From NCBI RefSeq assembly GCF_017744655.1, contig NZ_JAGIAW010000008.1, positions 62,001 to 126,000 on the forward strand: 64,000 bases of DNA, in the 5' to 3' direction. The notes beneath the pieces are model-generated. The model had not been told where the DNA came from, did no database searches, and worked only from the letters and a program-made list of their open reading frames with translations. The stretch comes from Devosia sp. (GTDB lineage: Bacteria; Pseudomonadota; Alphaproteobacteria; Rhizobiales; Devosiaceae). The translations under genes and the position numbers were made by a program. This document shows, piece after piece, positions 1-8,105 of this stretch; position 1 is the first letter of the stretch; every line of letters starts with the position of its first letter.

Positions 1-1171
1 TGAGACGATCACGGATCGTGCCGAGGAGGCGCTGCGGCAGTTTTTGCGAACCATCCATGGCGATCTGCCAGGTGCGGTGCTTTAGCGCCGGATTGCGGAA
101 GCGCTCGAGGAGCTGGTCGCGATAGGCGCCGAGATCGACACCGGGCATGTCGAGCGTCGGCATGGCTTCTTCGGTCATCAGGCCGTGGATGAGTTTTACA
201 TAGGCGGCGTCGCCCATGACCTCGGCGATATATTGGTAGCCGCCGAGATAGCCCAGATAGGACATAGTCGAGTGCGAGCCGTTGAGCATGCGCAACTTCA
301 TGTGCTCGAAGGGTTCGACCTCTTTCACCAGCTGTGCGCCGACCTTTTCAAAGGCCGGGCGGCCCGCCGGAAAATGGTCTTCCACAACCCACTGGGTGAA
401 TGGCTCGGTCATGATCGGCCAAGAGTCTTCGGCGCCGATCAAGCTCGTCACTTCTTCGCGGTCGGCATCGGTGGTGGAAGGCACGATGCGGTCGACCATG
501 GTCGAGGGGAAGGCGACCGATTTGACCCATTCGCCGAGATCGGCATCACGTAGCGCAGCAAAGCGGGTGACGATGCGCTTGGCGGTTTCGCCATTGGAGG
601 GGAGATTGTCGCAGCTCATTACGGTGAAGGGGGCGATGCCGGCCGCCTTGCGGCGGGCAAGGGCTTCGACCAGCATGCCCGGTGCCGATTTCGGCGATGC
701 GGGATTGGCGAGGTCATGGACCACGTCGGGATGGTTCTGGTCGAGTTCGCCGGTCGCGGGGTCGTGGCAATAGCCCTTTTCGGTCACTGTCAGCGACACG
801 ATGCGGATAGCGGGCGATGCCATCAGGTCGAGGAGGGCGTCGCGCTCGGTATTGGCGTCCATGACCGAGAGGATGGAGCCGATGACGCGCGGATGCGTGC
901 CTTCGGCGTCGCGCACGGCGATCGTGTAGAGCCCGCCTTGCGGTTCCAGCGCTTCCTTGGTGTCGGGGCGGCGAAGGCTGGCGCCGACAATGCCCCAGCT
1001 CGGATCGTCCGCGAGGAGATCGTCGACATAGACGGCCATGTGCGCGCGATGGAAGGCGCCGATGCCTAGGTGCACAATGCCGGGAGTCACCTTGGCCCGA
1101 TCATATTTCGGCACGCCGATGCCCGGCTTGAGGGAGCCGAGGGTGGCTGGGCTGAGGCGCGGGCTGGTCAT
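1..1171 (-). CDS. mannitol dehydrogenase family protein (fructuronate/mannitol reductase type), C-terminus off the window
   Basis: An NAD(P)-dependent long-chain polyol/uronate dehydrogenase that interconverts a keto-sugar (acid) and its alcohol in the cytoplasm. 390 codons are present, reading leftward off position 1; family members run near 490 residues, so about 100 C-terminal residues are missing. The N-terminal nucleotide-binding part begins with GIVHLGIGAFHRAHMA, followed by LTVTEKGY. The family active-site segment KLRMLNGSHS, with the catalytic Lys/Asn/His, is intact near residues 300-310. Start is the ATG read at 1171-1169. It is divergent from a KDG kinase gene, which favours D-fructuronate reductase (UxuB-like, making D-mannonate) over mannitol 2-dehydrogenase, but family members cannot be told apart reliably by eye. 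The 155 bp between the two genes presumably hold both promoters. Confidence 0.85.
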   Translation of the reverse strand, partial: MTSPRLSPATLGSLKPGIGVPKYDRAKVTPGIVHLGIGAFHRAHMAVYVDDLLADDPSWGIVGASLRRPDTKEALEPQGGLYTIAVRDAEGTHPRVIGSILSVMDANTERDALLDLMASPAIRIVSLTVTEKGYCHDPATGELDQNHPDVVHDLANPASPKSAPGMLVEALARRKAAGIAPFTVMSCDNLPSNGETAKRIVTRFAALRDADLGEWVKSVAFPSTMVDRIVPSTTDADREEVTSLIGAEDSWPIMTEPFTQWVVEDHFPAGRPAFEKVGAQLVKEVEPFEHMKLRMLNGSHSTMSYLGYLGGYQYIAEVMGDAAYVKLIHGLMTEEAMPTLDMPGVDLGAYRDQLLERFRNPALKHRTWQIAMDGSQKLPQRLLGTIRDRL

Positions 1172-1217
1172 GACGGCTCCAATTGAGGCAAATCGGGGCG
1201 CAGCATAGTGACTTCCA

Positions 1218-1230
1218 ATCTTGTATGGAA
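1218..1230. promoter_or_regulatory. candidate operator, 13-mer shared with the 61.1 kb oxidoreductase gene
   Basis: ATCTTGTATGGAA lies between the divergent dehydrogenase and kinase genes, inside a small inverted repeat (CTTCCA ... TGGAAG, 1212-1231). The identical 13-mer occurs at 61150-61162 just upstream of a Gfo/Idh/MocA oxidoreductase. It resembles GntR-type TTGTATAC operators; binding is inferred only. Confidence 0.3.
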
Positions 1231-1326
1231 GACTAGTTGCGGCTAGCTACGCTTGTTTATGGGTTGCAGGCTTGTCCGCGCAAGCGGGGCCCGGCATAAG
1301 CCTTTGGAGGAATTGGGAGGATGGCC

Positions 1327-2238
1327 ATGGCCGGCAAGCGGATCGTCAGCATTGGCGAGTGCATGATCGAAATGAGCGGCGGCGAAGATCGCACCTATCG
1401 CCTGGGCTATGCTGGCGACACGCTCAATACGGCCTGGTATCTGCGCGCGCTGCTCGGGAAGAGTTGGGACGTCGACTATGTGACAGCGCTGGGCAAGGAC
1501 CGGTACTCCGACGATATCCGCGGCTTTCTCAAGACCAACGGCATCGGCACCGATCATATCGGCACGATCCCCGAGCGGCGGCCGGGGCTCTATATGATCC
1601 ATCAGGACAAGGGCGACCGGCACTTTACCTATTGGCGCGACCAATCGGCGGCAAAGCTGCTGGCGGACGACAAGTCGGCGCTGCAAAAGGCCGTGGAAGG
1701 CGCGAGCCTTGTCTACTTCTCCGGCATTACCCTCGCCATTCTGGCACCCAAAGCGCGCGGGCGGCTGCTCGGGGCCATCGTCAAGGCGCGGGACAACGGC
1801 GCGAGGATCGCTTTTGATACCAACTTGCGACCGGCTTTGTGGTCCAGCCCAAGGGTTATGGCCTCGGTGCTGACGGCCGCAGCCGGCCTTTGCGATGTCG
1901 TGCTGCCGACGCATACCGATGAAGCGCCGCTCTTTGGCGACAAGAGCGTGGATGAGACAGCCGACCGCTATCTCGAGCTTGGGGTCGAGGAGGTGGTGGT
2001 CAAGGATGGGGCCAAGGAAGCGCTGATCGCGACGGCGATTGAGCGCGTGCGGATTGCGCCAAAACCGGCCGAGAAGGTGGTGGATGCCACCGGTGCCGGG
2101 GACAGTTTTAATGGCGGCTATCTCTCGGCGCGGCTCAATGGAAAATCGATCCGCGAGGCGGCGGAAGAGGCGCATCGTGTGGCGGGGGTGGTTATCGGCC
2201 ACAAGGGTGCGCTGGTGGAGCCGAAGTTTTTGAAGTGA
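1327..2238 (+). CDS. kdgK: 2-dehydro-3-deoxygluconokinase (PfkB family)
   Basis: Ribokinase/PfkB sugar kinase, most likely phosphorylating 2-keto-3-deoxygluconate to KDPG, the entry to the lower Entner-Doudoroff pathway from hexuronates. The N-terminal motif IVSIGECMIEM and the PfkB signature DATGAGDSFNGG (about residues 253-264), with the catalytic Asp near 259, are intact. Length of 303 aa is normal for the family. Two in-frame ATGs compete: 1321 sits directly against GGGAGG, whereas 1327 lies 6 nt after that Shine-Dalgarno, so 1327 is preferred. Divergent from a fructuronate-reductase-like gene, which supports the KDG assignment over fructokinase. Its 3' end abuts a long inverted repeat shared with the convergent ppk2 gene. 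Confidence 0.85.
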   Translation: MAGKRIVSIGECMIEMSGGEDRTYRLGYAGDTLNTAWYLRALLGKSWDVDYVTALGKDRYSDDIRGFLKTNGIGTDHIGTIPERRPGLYMIHQDKGDRHFTYWRDQSAAKLLADDKSALQKAVEGASLVYFSGITLAILAPKARGRLLGAIVKARDNGARIAFDTNLRPALWSSPRVMASVLTAAAGLCDVVLPTHTDEAPLFGDKSVDETADRYLELGVEEVVVKDGAKEALIATAIERVRIAPKPAEKVVDATGAGDSFNGGYLSARLNGKSIREAAEEAHRVAGVVIGHKGALVEPKFLK

Positions 2239-2241
2239 GGT

Positions 2242-2378
2242 AGAAAGGCCCCCTCACCCGGCCTGCGGCCGACCTCTCCCCCAGAGGGAGAGGTGGGGGA
2301 TTGCTGAAGTCGCTGAGCGACACCTCTCCCTCTGGGGAAGAGGTCGACGGCGCAGCCGGCGGGTGAGGGGGCCTTTCT
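2242..2378. repeat. long intergenic inverted repeat between convergent genes
   Basis: Perfect 18-bp arms (2242-2259 and 2361-2378, starting AGAAAGGCCCCCTCACCC) enclose smaller nested palindromes (CTCTCCC...GGGAGAG). It fills the gap between kdgK and ppk2, ending at the base before the ppk2 stop codon. It probably acts as a bidirectional terminator. Related C/G-rich palindromic stretches occur at about 13428-13465 and 22657-22768. Confidence 0.75.
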
Positions 2379-3233
2379 CTACTCCCCATCCATCTTCAGA
2401 AATTCATCCGCGCTCAGCACGATCTTGTCGTCGATCTTGCCGATGGCCTTCTTGTCCTTGCCCTCATATTCGAAGCCGTTGAGCACGGTGCGGATGACGT
2501 TCAATCGCAGCCGGCGCTTGTCATTGGCACGGATGACGGTCCAGGGCGCATGGGCGCAATCGGTGCGCTCCAGCATGCGGTCCCTCGCCTTGGAATAGTC
2601 GTCCCACTTGCTGAGCGCTTCGAGATCGATCGGCGAGAGTTTCCAGGTTTTGAGTGGATCGTGCCGCCGATCGTGAAAACGCTTCAATTGCATTTCGCGG
2701 CCGATGGAGAGCCAGAACTTGAAAAGGCGGATGCCGTCCTTTGTCAGGCGCTTCTCGAATTCGGGGGCCTCGTCGAGAAAAAGTTCGGTCTGTTCGGGCG
2801 TGCAAAAGCCCATGACCGGCTCGACGCCGGCGCGATTGTACCAGGAGCGGTCGAAGAGCACCATTTCTCCTGAGGCGGGGAGCCAATCGACATAGCGCTG
2901 AAAATACCATTGCGTGCGTTCGCGGTCGTTCGGCTTGGGCAGCGCGGCGATGAGATTGAAGCGCGGATTGAGATTTTCGAGGATCGTCTTGATGGTACCG
3001 CCCTTGCCGGCAGCATCGCGCCCCTCGAAGACGAGGACGATGCGCTCGCCGGCCTTGGCCATATGGGCCTGCAACAGCACGAGTTGCTTTTGCAGCGCAT
3101 AGAGCTGCGTGTCATACTCGTCGCCATCGAGCTTCTCGTCATAGGGATAGCCGCCCGATTTCAGGGCCGCTTTCTTGATGGCGGAGGGTAGCTCGGGATT
3201 GTCGATGTCAAAGCCAGTAAGGGGATCGCTCAC
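2379..3233 (-). CDS. ppk2: polyphosphate kinase 2 family
   Basis: PPK2-type polyphosphate:nucleotide phosphotransferase, a cytoplasmic enzyme that phosphorylates NDP (or NMP) from polyphosphate or the reverse. Walker A FEGRDAAGKGG lies at residues 69-79, the Walker B-like DRSWYNR at 128-134, and the Arg-rich lid (RFHDRRHDPLKTWKLSP) follows near 205-220. At 284 aa it is the usual length of a single-domain class I PPK2. The Asp of FDRSWYNR and the GRDAAGKGG loop are the catalytic hallmarks. Starts with ATG at 3233. Divergent from a PhoR-like kinase gene, a plausible phosphate-metabolism pairing. Substrate class (ADP versus AMP) cannot be fixed by eye. Confidence 0.92.
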   Translation of the reverse strand: MSDPLTGFDIDNPELPSAIKKAALKSGGYPYDEKLDGDEYDTQLYALQKQLVLLQAHMAKAGERIVLVFEGRDAAGKGGTIKTILENLNPRFNLIAALPKPNDRERTQWYFQRYVDWLPASGEMVLFDRSWYNRAGVEPVMGFCTPEQTELFLDEAPEFEKRLTKDGIRLFKFWLSIGREMQLKRFHDRRHDPLKTWKLSPIDLEALSKWDDYSKARDRMLERTDCAHAPWTVIRANDKRRLRLNVIRTVLNGFEYEGKDKKAIGKIDDKIVLSADEFLKMDGE

Positions 3234-3302
3234 ACTGTCGCTCCATTGTCACGAGCAACGTGCTAGAAGTTTTGATCCCGCGCAAGAGGCGGGAGCAAGC
3301 GC

Positions 3303-4613
3303 TTGATTCGGCAGTCAAAAATGGACGATTCCCAGTCGCCCCAGACAGTGCTGCGTGGCCAGGCTATTTTGGCGCGCATCATCAATTATGCCGGGCTCCT
3401 CCTGGGGCTCGCCGGCCTTTTTGTCGCGCTGGTGCTTTTTGGCAATCTGCGGCCCGATTTTGCCGCGCTCGGCTATCTTGTGGCGCTGGCCTTCGTTGCT
3501 TTCCTGCCCATGCCCGTGCGCACGGTGACGCGGATCGTCGAAACGCCGGCCGCGCCCGTTCTGCCCCAGGGGCCGGATGAAAATGTGATGGCCGCCTTTG
3601 CCGAGGCTTTGGGCGAAGCCTGTCTCGTGCTCGATCGGCGCGGCACGGTCGCCTATCGCAACCAGGCGGCGGCGAGCCAATATCCCAATGTGCAAAAGGG
3701 CAAGGTGCTTACCCTTGTCATGCGCAATCCCGAACTGGTGGCGGCGGTGGACGCCGCGCTGCGCACGGGCACGCCGCATAGTTTTGAACTGCACGAAACG
3801 CTGCCGAGCGAAACCTGGGATCGCGTCACCGTGGCGCCCATCCGCAGTCCCGGCAGCGATTGGCTCGAGGAAGATGATCGGCACCTGCTGGTGACCTTCC
3901 AGAGCCTGACCGAATTGAAGCGCGTCGATGCCATGCGCACCGATTTCATCGCCAATGCCAGCCACGAGCTGCGCACGCCTCTGGCTTCGTTGCTGGGCTT
4001 TATCGATACGCTGCTCGGCCCGGCGGCGCGGGACGCGGTGGCGCGCGAAAAATTCCTTGGCATCATGCGCGGCCAGGCCGACCGCATGAGCCGGCTGATC
4101 GATGATCTGCTCAGTCTCTCGCGTATCGAAATGTATCAGCATGTGCGCCCGACCGGCTCGGTGGATCTGGCGGGGCTTTTGCGCGAAGTGCGCGAGGGGC
4201 TGCAGACCCAGGCCAAGGCGGCCGAACTCGATGTGGTCCTGGACCTGCCCGAGGGGCCGGTAACAGTGATTGGCGACCGCAACCAGCTTTATGAAGTGTT
4301 CGAAAACCTCGTCGACAATGCCATCAAATATGGCGCGGACGGCAAGACCGTCGATGTGTCGCTGACCAAGGTCGATCGCGGCGGGTTCAAGCATCTCGTC
4401 AGCGTCGTCGACCATGGGCCGGGCGTCGAACCCGAACACGTGCCGCGCATGACCGAGCGGTTTTATCGCATCGAGGTCGAGACGAGCCGCAAGAAGAAGG
4501 GCACGGGCCTGGGCCTGGCCATCGTCAAGCACATCGTGCAGCGCCATCGCGGGCAGATTTCCATCAAGAGCCGCCCCGGCGAAGGGCTGCGCGTGGATGT
4601 TATGCTGCCATAG
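3303..4613 (+). CDS. phoR: PhoR-like sensor histidine kinase
   Basis: Membrane sensor kinase for a two-component system. Two N-terminal hydrophobic helices (about residues 25-70) are followed by a PAS-like region (ALGEACLVLDRRGTVAYRNQ, about 100-200). The HisKA H-box DFIANASHELRTPLASLLG has its phospho-His near residue 221. The HATPase_c domain follows, with NLVDNAIKYG, DHGPGV and GTGLGLAIVKHI. This is the PhoR architecture (periplasmic loop almost absent), the partner expected for PhoB. No phoB or pst genes are adjacent, so the symbol rests on architecture. A TTG at 3303 has GGGAG 8 nt upstream; the ATG at 3321 is the alternative start. Divergent from ppk2. Confidence 0.75.
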   Translation: MIRQSKMDDSQSPQTVLRGQAILARIINYAGLLLGLAGLFVALVLFGNLRPDFAALGYLVALAFVAFLPMPVRTVTRIVETPAAPVLPQGPDENVMAAFAEALGEACLVLDRRGTVAYRNQAAASQYPNVQKGKVLTLVMRNPELVAAVDAALRTGTPHSFELHETLPSETWDRVTVAPIRSPGSDWLEEDDRHLLVTFQSLTELKRVDAMRTDFIANASHELRTPLASLLGFIDTLLGPAARDAVAREKFLGIMRGQADRMSRLIDDLLSLSRIEMYQHVRPTGSVDLAGLLREVREGLQTQAKAAELDVVLDLPEGPVTVIGDRNQLYEVFENLVDNAIKYGADGKTVDVSLTKVDRGGFKHLVSVVDHGPGVEPEHVPRMTERFYRIEVETSRKKKGTGLGLAIVKHIVQRHRGQISIKSRPGEGLRVDVMLP

Positions 4614-4656
4614 TGCCTGTGGGTAGCAAGCAATTACTGCGGAGACTCTAGTTCCA

Positions 4657-4733
4657 TCGTCACCGCCGGGCTTGTCCCGGTGGTCCATGCCCGTGGCGAG
4701 ATGGATTGCCGGGACAAGCCCGGCCATGACGAC
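4657..4733. repeat. palindromic intergenic repeat, family A copy 1
   Basis: Inverted repeat with arms built on GGGCTTGTCCCGG and CCGGGACAAGCCCGG around a central GAGATGGATT. Copies with nearly the same sequence are at 17057-17138 and 18721-18800. It lies between convergent phoR and the carbonic anhydrase-like gene and could fold into a terminator or mRNA-protecting hairpin. Confidence 0.8.
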
Positions 4734-4774
4734 CGAAGCGGGAATGGGGGCCCGGCAAGGCCCCGCTGAGACGA

Positions 4775-5326
4775 CTAAGCCGGGTCGAAATCGCTCGGGC
4801 GATGCACCTCCACGAGGCCCGCGGCAAAGCGCTTGGCATTCTTCACATAGCGATCGGCCGAGGCCGTGAGGCCGGCAATGGCTTCGGCGTCGAGCGTGCG
4901 AATGACCTTGCCCGGCGCGCCGACGACGAGGGAATTGTCGGGAATCTCTTTGCCCTCCGTGATGAGAGCATTGGCGCCGATGAGGCAGTTTTTTCCGATC
5001 TTCGCGCCGTTGAGCACTGTCGCGCCCATGCCGATCAGCGTGTTGTCGCCAATGGTGCAGCCATGGATGATGGCGCTGTGGCCGATGGTGCAGTTTTCCC
5101 CAATGGTGAGGGGAAAGCCCTGGTCGGTATGGAGGACGCAGTTTTCCTGAACGTTCGAGCGGGCGCCAATAGAGATGCGCTCGATATCGCCGCGGGCGAC
5201 GGTGCCGAACCAGATGCCGACTTCGGGGCCGATATGGCAATCGCCGATGAGCACGGCGGTCGGAGCGATCCAGCCGACCTCGGGGGAGATTTCCGGGGTG
5301 ATCCCGTCGAGGGCATAGATGGGCAT
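4775..5326 (-). CDS. gamma-carbonic anhydrase-like hexapeptide-repeat protein
   Basis: Left-handed beta-helix protein of the gamma-carbonic anhydrase/YrdA/PaaY group; it trimerises and binds zinc through histidines. Repeated hexapeptides run from IAPTAVLIGDCHIGP through IGENCTIGHSAIIHGCTIG to IPDNSLVVGAPGK. Candidate zinc ligands are the His in ENCVLHTD and those in TIGHSAIIHG. The start is placed at the ATG read from 5326 (MPIYALDG), which has GGAGGA 5 nt upstream; an upstream in-frame extension lacks such a site. Length 183 aa fits. Whether it has true carbonic anhydrase activity is unknown; many relatives do not. Confidence 0.88.
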   Translation of the reverse strand: MPIYALDGITPEISPEVGWIAPTAVLIGDCHIGPEVGIWFGTVARGDIERISIGARSNVQENCVLHTDQGFPLTIGENCTIGHSAIIHGCTIGDNTLIGMGATVLNGAKIGKNCLIGANALITEGKEIPDNSLVVGAPGKVIRTLDAEAIAGLTASADRYVKNAKRFAAGLVEVHRPSDFDPA

Positions 5327-5373
5327 GGGGTCCTCCGTGGTTTGGACGAATACTAGCCACCCCAACGCGTCGC

Positions 5374-5438
5374 GTCATTCCCGCGAAAGCGGGAATCCCC
5401 CTTTCCGAAACAGAGATTCCCGCTTTCGCGGGAATGAC
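5374..5438. repeat. palindromic intergenic repeat, family B copy 1
   Basis: GTCATTCCCGCGAAAGCGGGAAT and its inverted partner flank an 18-20 bp variable centre; each arm is itself a CCCGCgaaaGCGGG mini-hairpin. Very similar copies are at 13498-13563 and 14931-14996, with a decayed one at 36818-36859. Confidence 0.85.
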
Positions 5439-5454
5439 TTCGTGGGAGGAGAGG

Positions 5455-6864
5455 TTAAATCAAGACGCCATAGGCTTCGCGCATCTCAGCGATCTCGCTC
5501 AGGGTCTGGTGAAACAGGCTCCAGTCATCGCTTTCGGCAATCGGGGCCCAGATGGCCTCCATGTCATCGATCAGCATCGTCCGCGGCTTTTCGCGGGCGA
5601 AATAGGCGTGGTCGAGATTGACGTCGTCTGATGGCCCGAACGTTTCGAGCAGATCCGCCAGCGGGCGGAAGGCGTCGGTGGCGTAAAACTTGGCGGCGGG
5701 GCTACGTGCCGCGCGTTCGGTGCTGAGGGCGCCGCCGCGCCAGTCGAAGAAGAACTGCTCATAAGGCGCCTTGCTGGCCGAGAGGAAGCCGAAGAGGGCT
5801 GTCACAAAGGCATTGTTGCTGTCCCCATCGCGCGGCGAGAGGCCGAGGCGGCGCAGCATTGCGAGGGGCAGTTGCGTGCGGAAGATGGGCCAGACCGTGT
5901 TGAGCGCCGGCTCCAGCGCCTCGATGTTCGAGAGCGGCAGCAAGCATTCGGCGAGGCGGGTGAGGTTCCAGGCAAGCGTGTCGGGCTGGCGGCCAAAACT
6001 ATATAGGCCGGTTTGGTCGAAATAGGCGGCGGTGAAGTCGGGGTCGTAGACCGGCAGGAAGCGCCAGGGGCCGTAGTCGAAGCTTTCGCCAGTGATGTTG
6101 ATATTGTCGGTGTTGAGTACGCCGTGGACGAAACCGGCAGCGATCCATTGCGCGCCGAGCAGGGCGACCCTTTCGACCACGGCTTCCAGCAAGGCGGCGG
6201 TTGGGTCCGCCGCGCCCGCAAGGTGCGGATAGTAATTTGCGATGGAATAGTCGACGAGGCGGCGGAGATTGTCCGTGTCTTCGAGATAGGCCAGCCGTTG
6301 AAAGGTGCCGATGCGGATATGGCTGTGGCTGAGCCGGGTCAAAACGGCTGAGCGGGTCGGCGAGGGTTCGTCGCCGCGATAGAGTTCTTCCCCGGTTTCG
6401 ACCAATGAAAAACTCTTGGACGTATAGACGCCCAGTGCTTCGAGCATTTCCGTCGCCAGCACCTCGCGTACGCCGCCCTTGAGCGTCAGGCGGCCATCGC
6501 CGCCGCGCGACCACAGCGTCTTGCCCGAGCCCTTGGTAGCGAGATCAAGGAGCCGCCCGTCGACAGGATCGACGCACTGCGCGAACAGAAAACCGCGGCC
6601 GTCGCCAAGGTCGGGATTATAGGTGCGGAACTGGTGGCCGTGATAGCGCAGGGCCAGGGGCTGGGGCAGAGAGCCGGGCAGGGGTTCGAAGCGGCCGAAA
6701 TGTTTCAGCCACTCCTCTTCCGTCAGATCGCCCAGGCCAATGCGGTCGGCCCAGCGCTGGTCGCGATGGCGCAGGATGGTCTTGGGAAAATCGGCAGGGG
6801 CGACGGGGTCGAAGAAGTCGCGGCCGAGATCGGCATGGCTTTGGGCGGGGATAAACTGGGTCAT
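5455..6864 (-). CDS. selO: protein adenylyltransferase SelO
   Basis: SelO/YdiU pseudokinase-fold enzyme that transfers AMP from ATP to Ser/Thr/Tyr of target proteins, linked to oxidative-stress response. Diagnostic blocks: YHGHQFRTYNPDLGDGRGF near residue 70; DLATKGSGKTLWSRGGDG with the nucleotide-binding Lys; GGVREVLATEMLEALGV; the catalytic-loop equivalent GFVHGVLNTDNINITGESF; and DYGPWRF. Length 469 aa is typical of bacterial members. The ATG read from 6864 (MTQFIPAQ) is chosen over an upstream TTG because it matches the family N-terminus, although no strong ribosome site is visible. Nothing in the neighbourhood suggests a specific target. Confidence 0.9.
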   Translation of the reverse strand: MTQFIPAQSHADLGRDFFDPVAPADFPKTILRHRDQRWADRIGLGDLTEEEWLKHFGRFEPLPGSLPQPLALRYHGHQFRTYNPDLGDGRGFLFAQCVDPVDGRLLDLATKGSGKTLWSRGGDGRLTLKGGVREVLATEMLEALGVYTSKSFSLVETGEELYRGDEPSPTRSAVLTRLSHSHIRIGTFQRLAYLEDTDNLRRLVDYSIANYYPHLAGAADPTAALLEAVVERVALLGAQWIAAGFVHGVLNTDNINITGESFDYGPWRFLPVYDPDFTAAYFDQTGLYSFGRQPDTLAWNLTRLAECLLPLSNIEALEPALNTVWPIFRTQLPLAMLRRLGLSPRDGDSNNAFVTALFGFLSASKAPYEQFFFDWRGGALSTERAARSPAAKFYATDAFRPLADLLETFGPSDDVNLDHAYFAREKPRTMLIDDMEAIWAPIAESDDWSLFHQTLSEIAEMREAYGVLI

Positions 6865-6952
6865 GTCGGCTCTATGTTTCGGCCCGTGCTGCAAGGCTCG
6901 CTTGCGCCCTCGTGTCTGGCGTGCCGGGTCAAATCGGCCTATATCATGGCGG

Positions 6953-7615
6953 ATGATACAGCTTGCACCATTTCAGGCCGCCATCTTCGATATGGACGGC
7001 ACTTTGCTCGACACCGAAGCGGTCTTCAAGACCATCGTATTCGAGGTCTGTACTGACCTCGGCTTCGAAATGACCGACGATGTCCATCGTTCCATGGTCG
7101 GCGGCAGCCATGAGCGCACCAGCCAGCTTCTGCTCGAAGCCTATGGCGTCAGTTTTCCTTATGCTCTCTTCGATGAAAAATGCCGCGTCAGCATGCGCGA
7201 GCGTTCTCATGGCGGCGTGCCGGTAAAGCCTGGTGTTCACGATTTTATCGCGGCGCTCCATGCCAATAATATTCCGACGGCGGTCGCGACATCGTCGCGC
7301 AATCCCCATGCCCAGCACCATTTGAGTGCGGCGGGTCTGCTCGATCTTTTCGAGACCATTGTTACGCGCGATGACGTGACCCATCCCAAGCCCCATCCCG
7401 AGCCCTATCTGACGGCGGCGAGCCGGCTGAAAATCGACCCGGCCAATTGCCTCGCGCTCGAGGACAGCCTTGCCGGCGTCCATGCCGCGCATGCCGCCGG
7501 CATGCAGACCGTGATGGTGCCCGATCTCGTCCATCCCAATGACGAGGTTTTGGCGCTCGGCATTTCGGTGATGGAAAGCCTCGTGCACGTCCACAAGGCG
7601 GCCTTTCCTCACTAA
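6953..7615 (+). CDS. HAD-superfamily hydrolase, subfamily IA
   Basis: Cytoplasmic phosphatase or phosphomutase of the haloacid dehalogenase superfamily. Motif I FDMDGTLLDTE carries the nucleophile and acid/base Asp residues near the N-terminus. A helical cap follows, then motif II (VATSSRNP), the motif III Lys in HPKPHPEPYL, and motif IV LEDSLAGVHAAHAAGM. Length 220 aa fits beta-phosphoglucomutase/sugar-phosphatase relatives. The ATG at 6953 (MIQLAPFQ) places motif I 13 residues in, as usual; it is divergent from selO with under 100 bp between. The substrate cannot be inferred. Confidence 0.85.
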   Translation: MIQLAPFQAAIFDMDGTLLDTEAVFKTIVFEVCTDLGFEMTDDVHRSMVGGSHERTSQLLLEAYGVSFPYALFDEKCRVSMRERSHGGVPVKPGVHDFIAALHANNIPTAVATSSRNPHAQHHLSAAGLLDLFETIVTRDDVTHPKPHPEPYLTAASRLKIDPANCLALEDSLAGVHAAHAAGMQTVMVPDLVHPNDEVLALGISVMESLVHVHKAAFPH

Positions 7616-7653
7616 GCGTTTGCTCTGATTTTCAGCGCAACCTAACGCTCAAT

Positions 7654-7724
7654 TGTTACCCCGGCGAAGGCCGGGGCCCATCCTGAGATCTCGAGATGGA
7701 TCCCGGCCTTCGCCGGGATGACAG
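7654..7724. repeat. palindromic intergenic repeat, family C copy 1
   Basis: Inverted arms ACCCCGGCGAAGGCCGGGG and CCGGCCTTCGCCGGGATGAC flank CCATCCTGAGATCTCGAGATGG, itself palindromic. A full relative is at 63285-63355 and a single half-unit at 38821-38848. Confidence 0.8.
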
Positions 7725-7891
7725 CCTGTGGGTGGGGCACATTTTTGCAGGAGCCAAGCGTATTTTGCGCCCGCCTTGACGTTAACGGCAGTGGCCAGAC
7801 CTGTGATCCCGCCGCATCGGTCTGTTAAGAATCAGACGCGCTAAAAAGCGCATAAAATTCTAATTTCTTCCGAAAACCTTTGGTCAGTACG

Positions 7892-7922
7892 TTGCAAACC
7901 CATGGATTTCATGGGTTTGCAA
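7892..7922. promoter_or_regulatory. perfect 13-bp inverted repeat, candidate operator
   Basis: TTGCAAACCCATG and its exact reverse complement CATGGGTTTGCAA flank a 5-bp spacer (gattt). It sits in the AT-richer promoter region upstream of the cell-wall hydrolase gene, 16 bp before a CtrA-type site. No poly-T follows, so an operator is more likely than a terminator; the binding protein is unknown. Confidence 0.55.
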
Positions 7923-7937
7923 GATCGGCTTTGCGCA

Positions 7938-7952
7938 TTAACCGTGTTTTAA
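7938..7952. promoter_or_regulatory. CtrA-type binding site
   Basis: TTAA-N7-TTAA (TTAACCGTGTTTTAA), the full consensus spacing of the alphaproteobacterial cell-cycle regulator CtrA. A further TTAACC half-site lies at about 7970. Both are upstream of the SleB-type hydrolase, a plausible CtrA target since CtrA controls envelope and division genes. Confidence 0.5.
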
Positions 7953-8105
7953 GAAGCTAAGGCGCATGGTTAACCAGCCGTAAATTTTGGCTTCCATCTC
8001 TCTGCGGGCTTGGCTAGGGTGCCCCCGCAAAGACGGATTGCGAATGCGATCCAACCAGAAGGCCCGCCGGAGGTAACGGATGGGCTCAGGGGCAAGGACG
8101 GGGCA

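Noticed and set aside
3235..3252. Possible Pho box (CTGTCGC-N4-TTGTCAC) between ppk2 and phoR
   Set aside because: Only two units with 5 of 7 matches each, a pattern expected many times by chance in 64 kb; it also abuts the ppk2 start codon.
3315..5378. 687-codon open frame antisense to the PhoR-like kinase and beyond
   Set aside because: It mirrors phoR and part of the carbonic anhydrase-like gene in high-GC DNA, spans a palindromic repeat, and has no recognisable domain.
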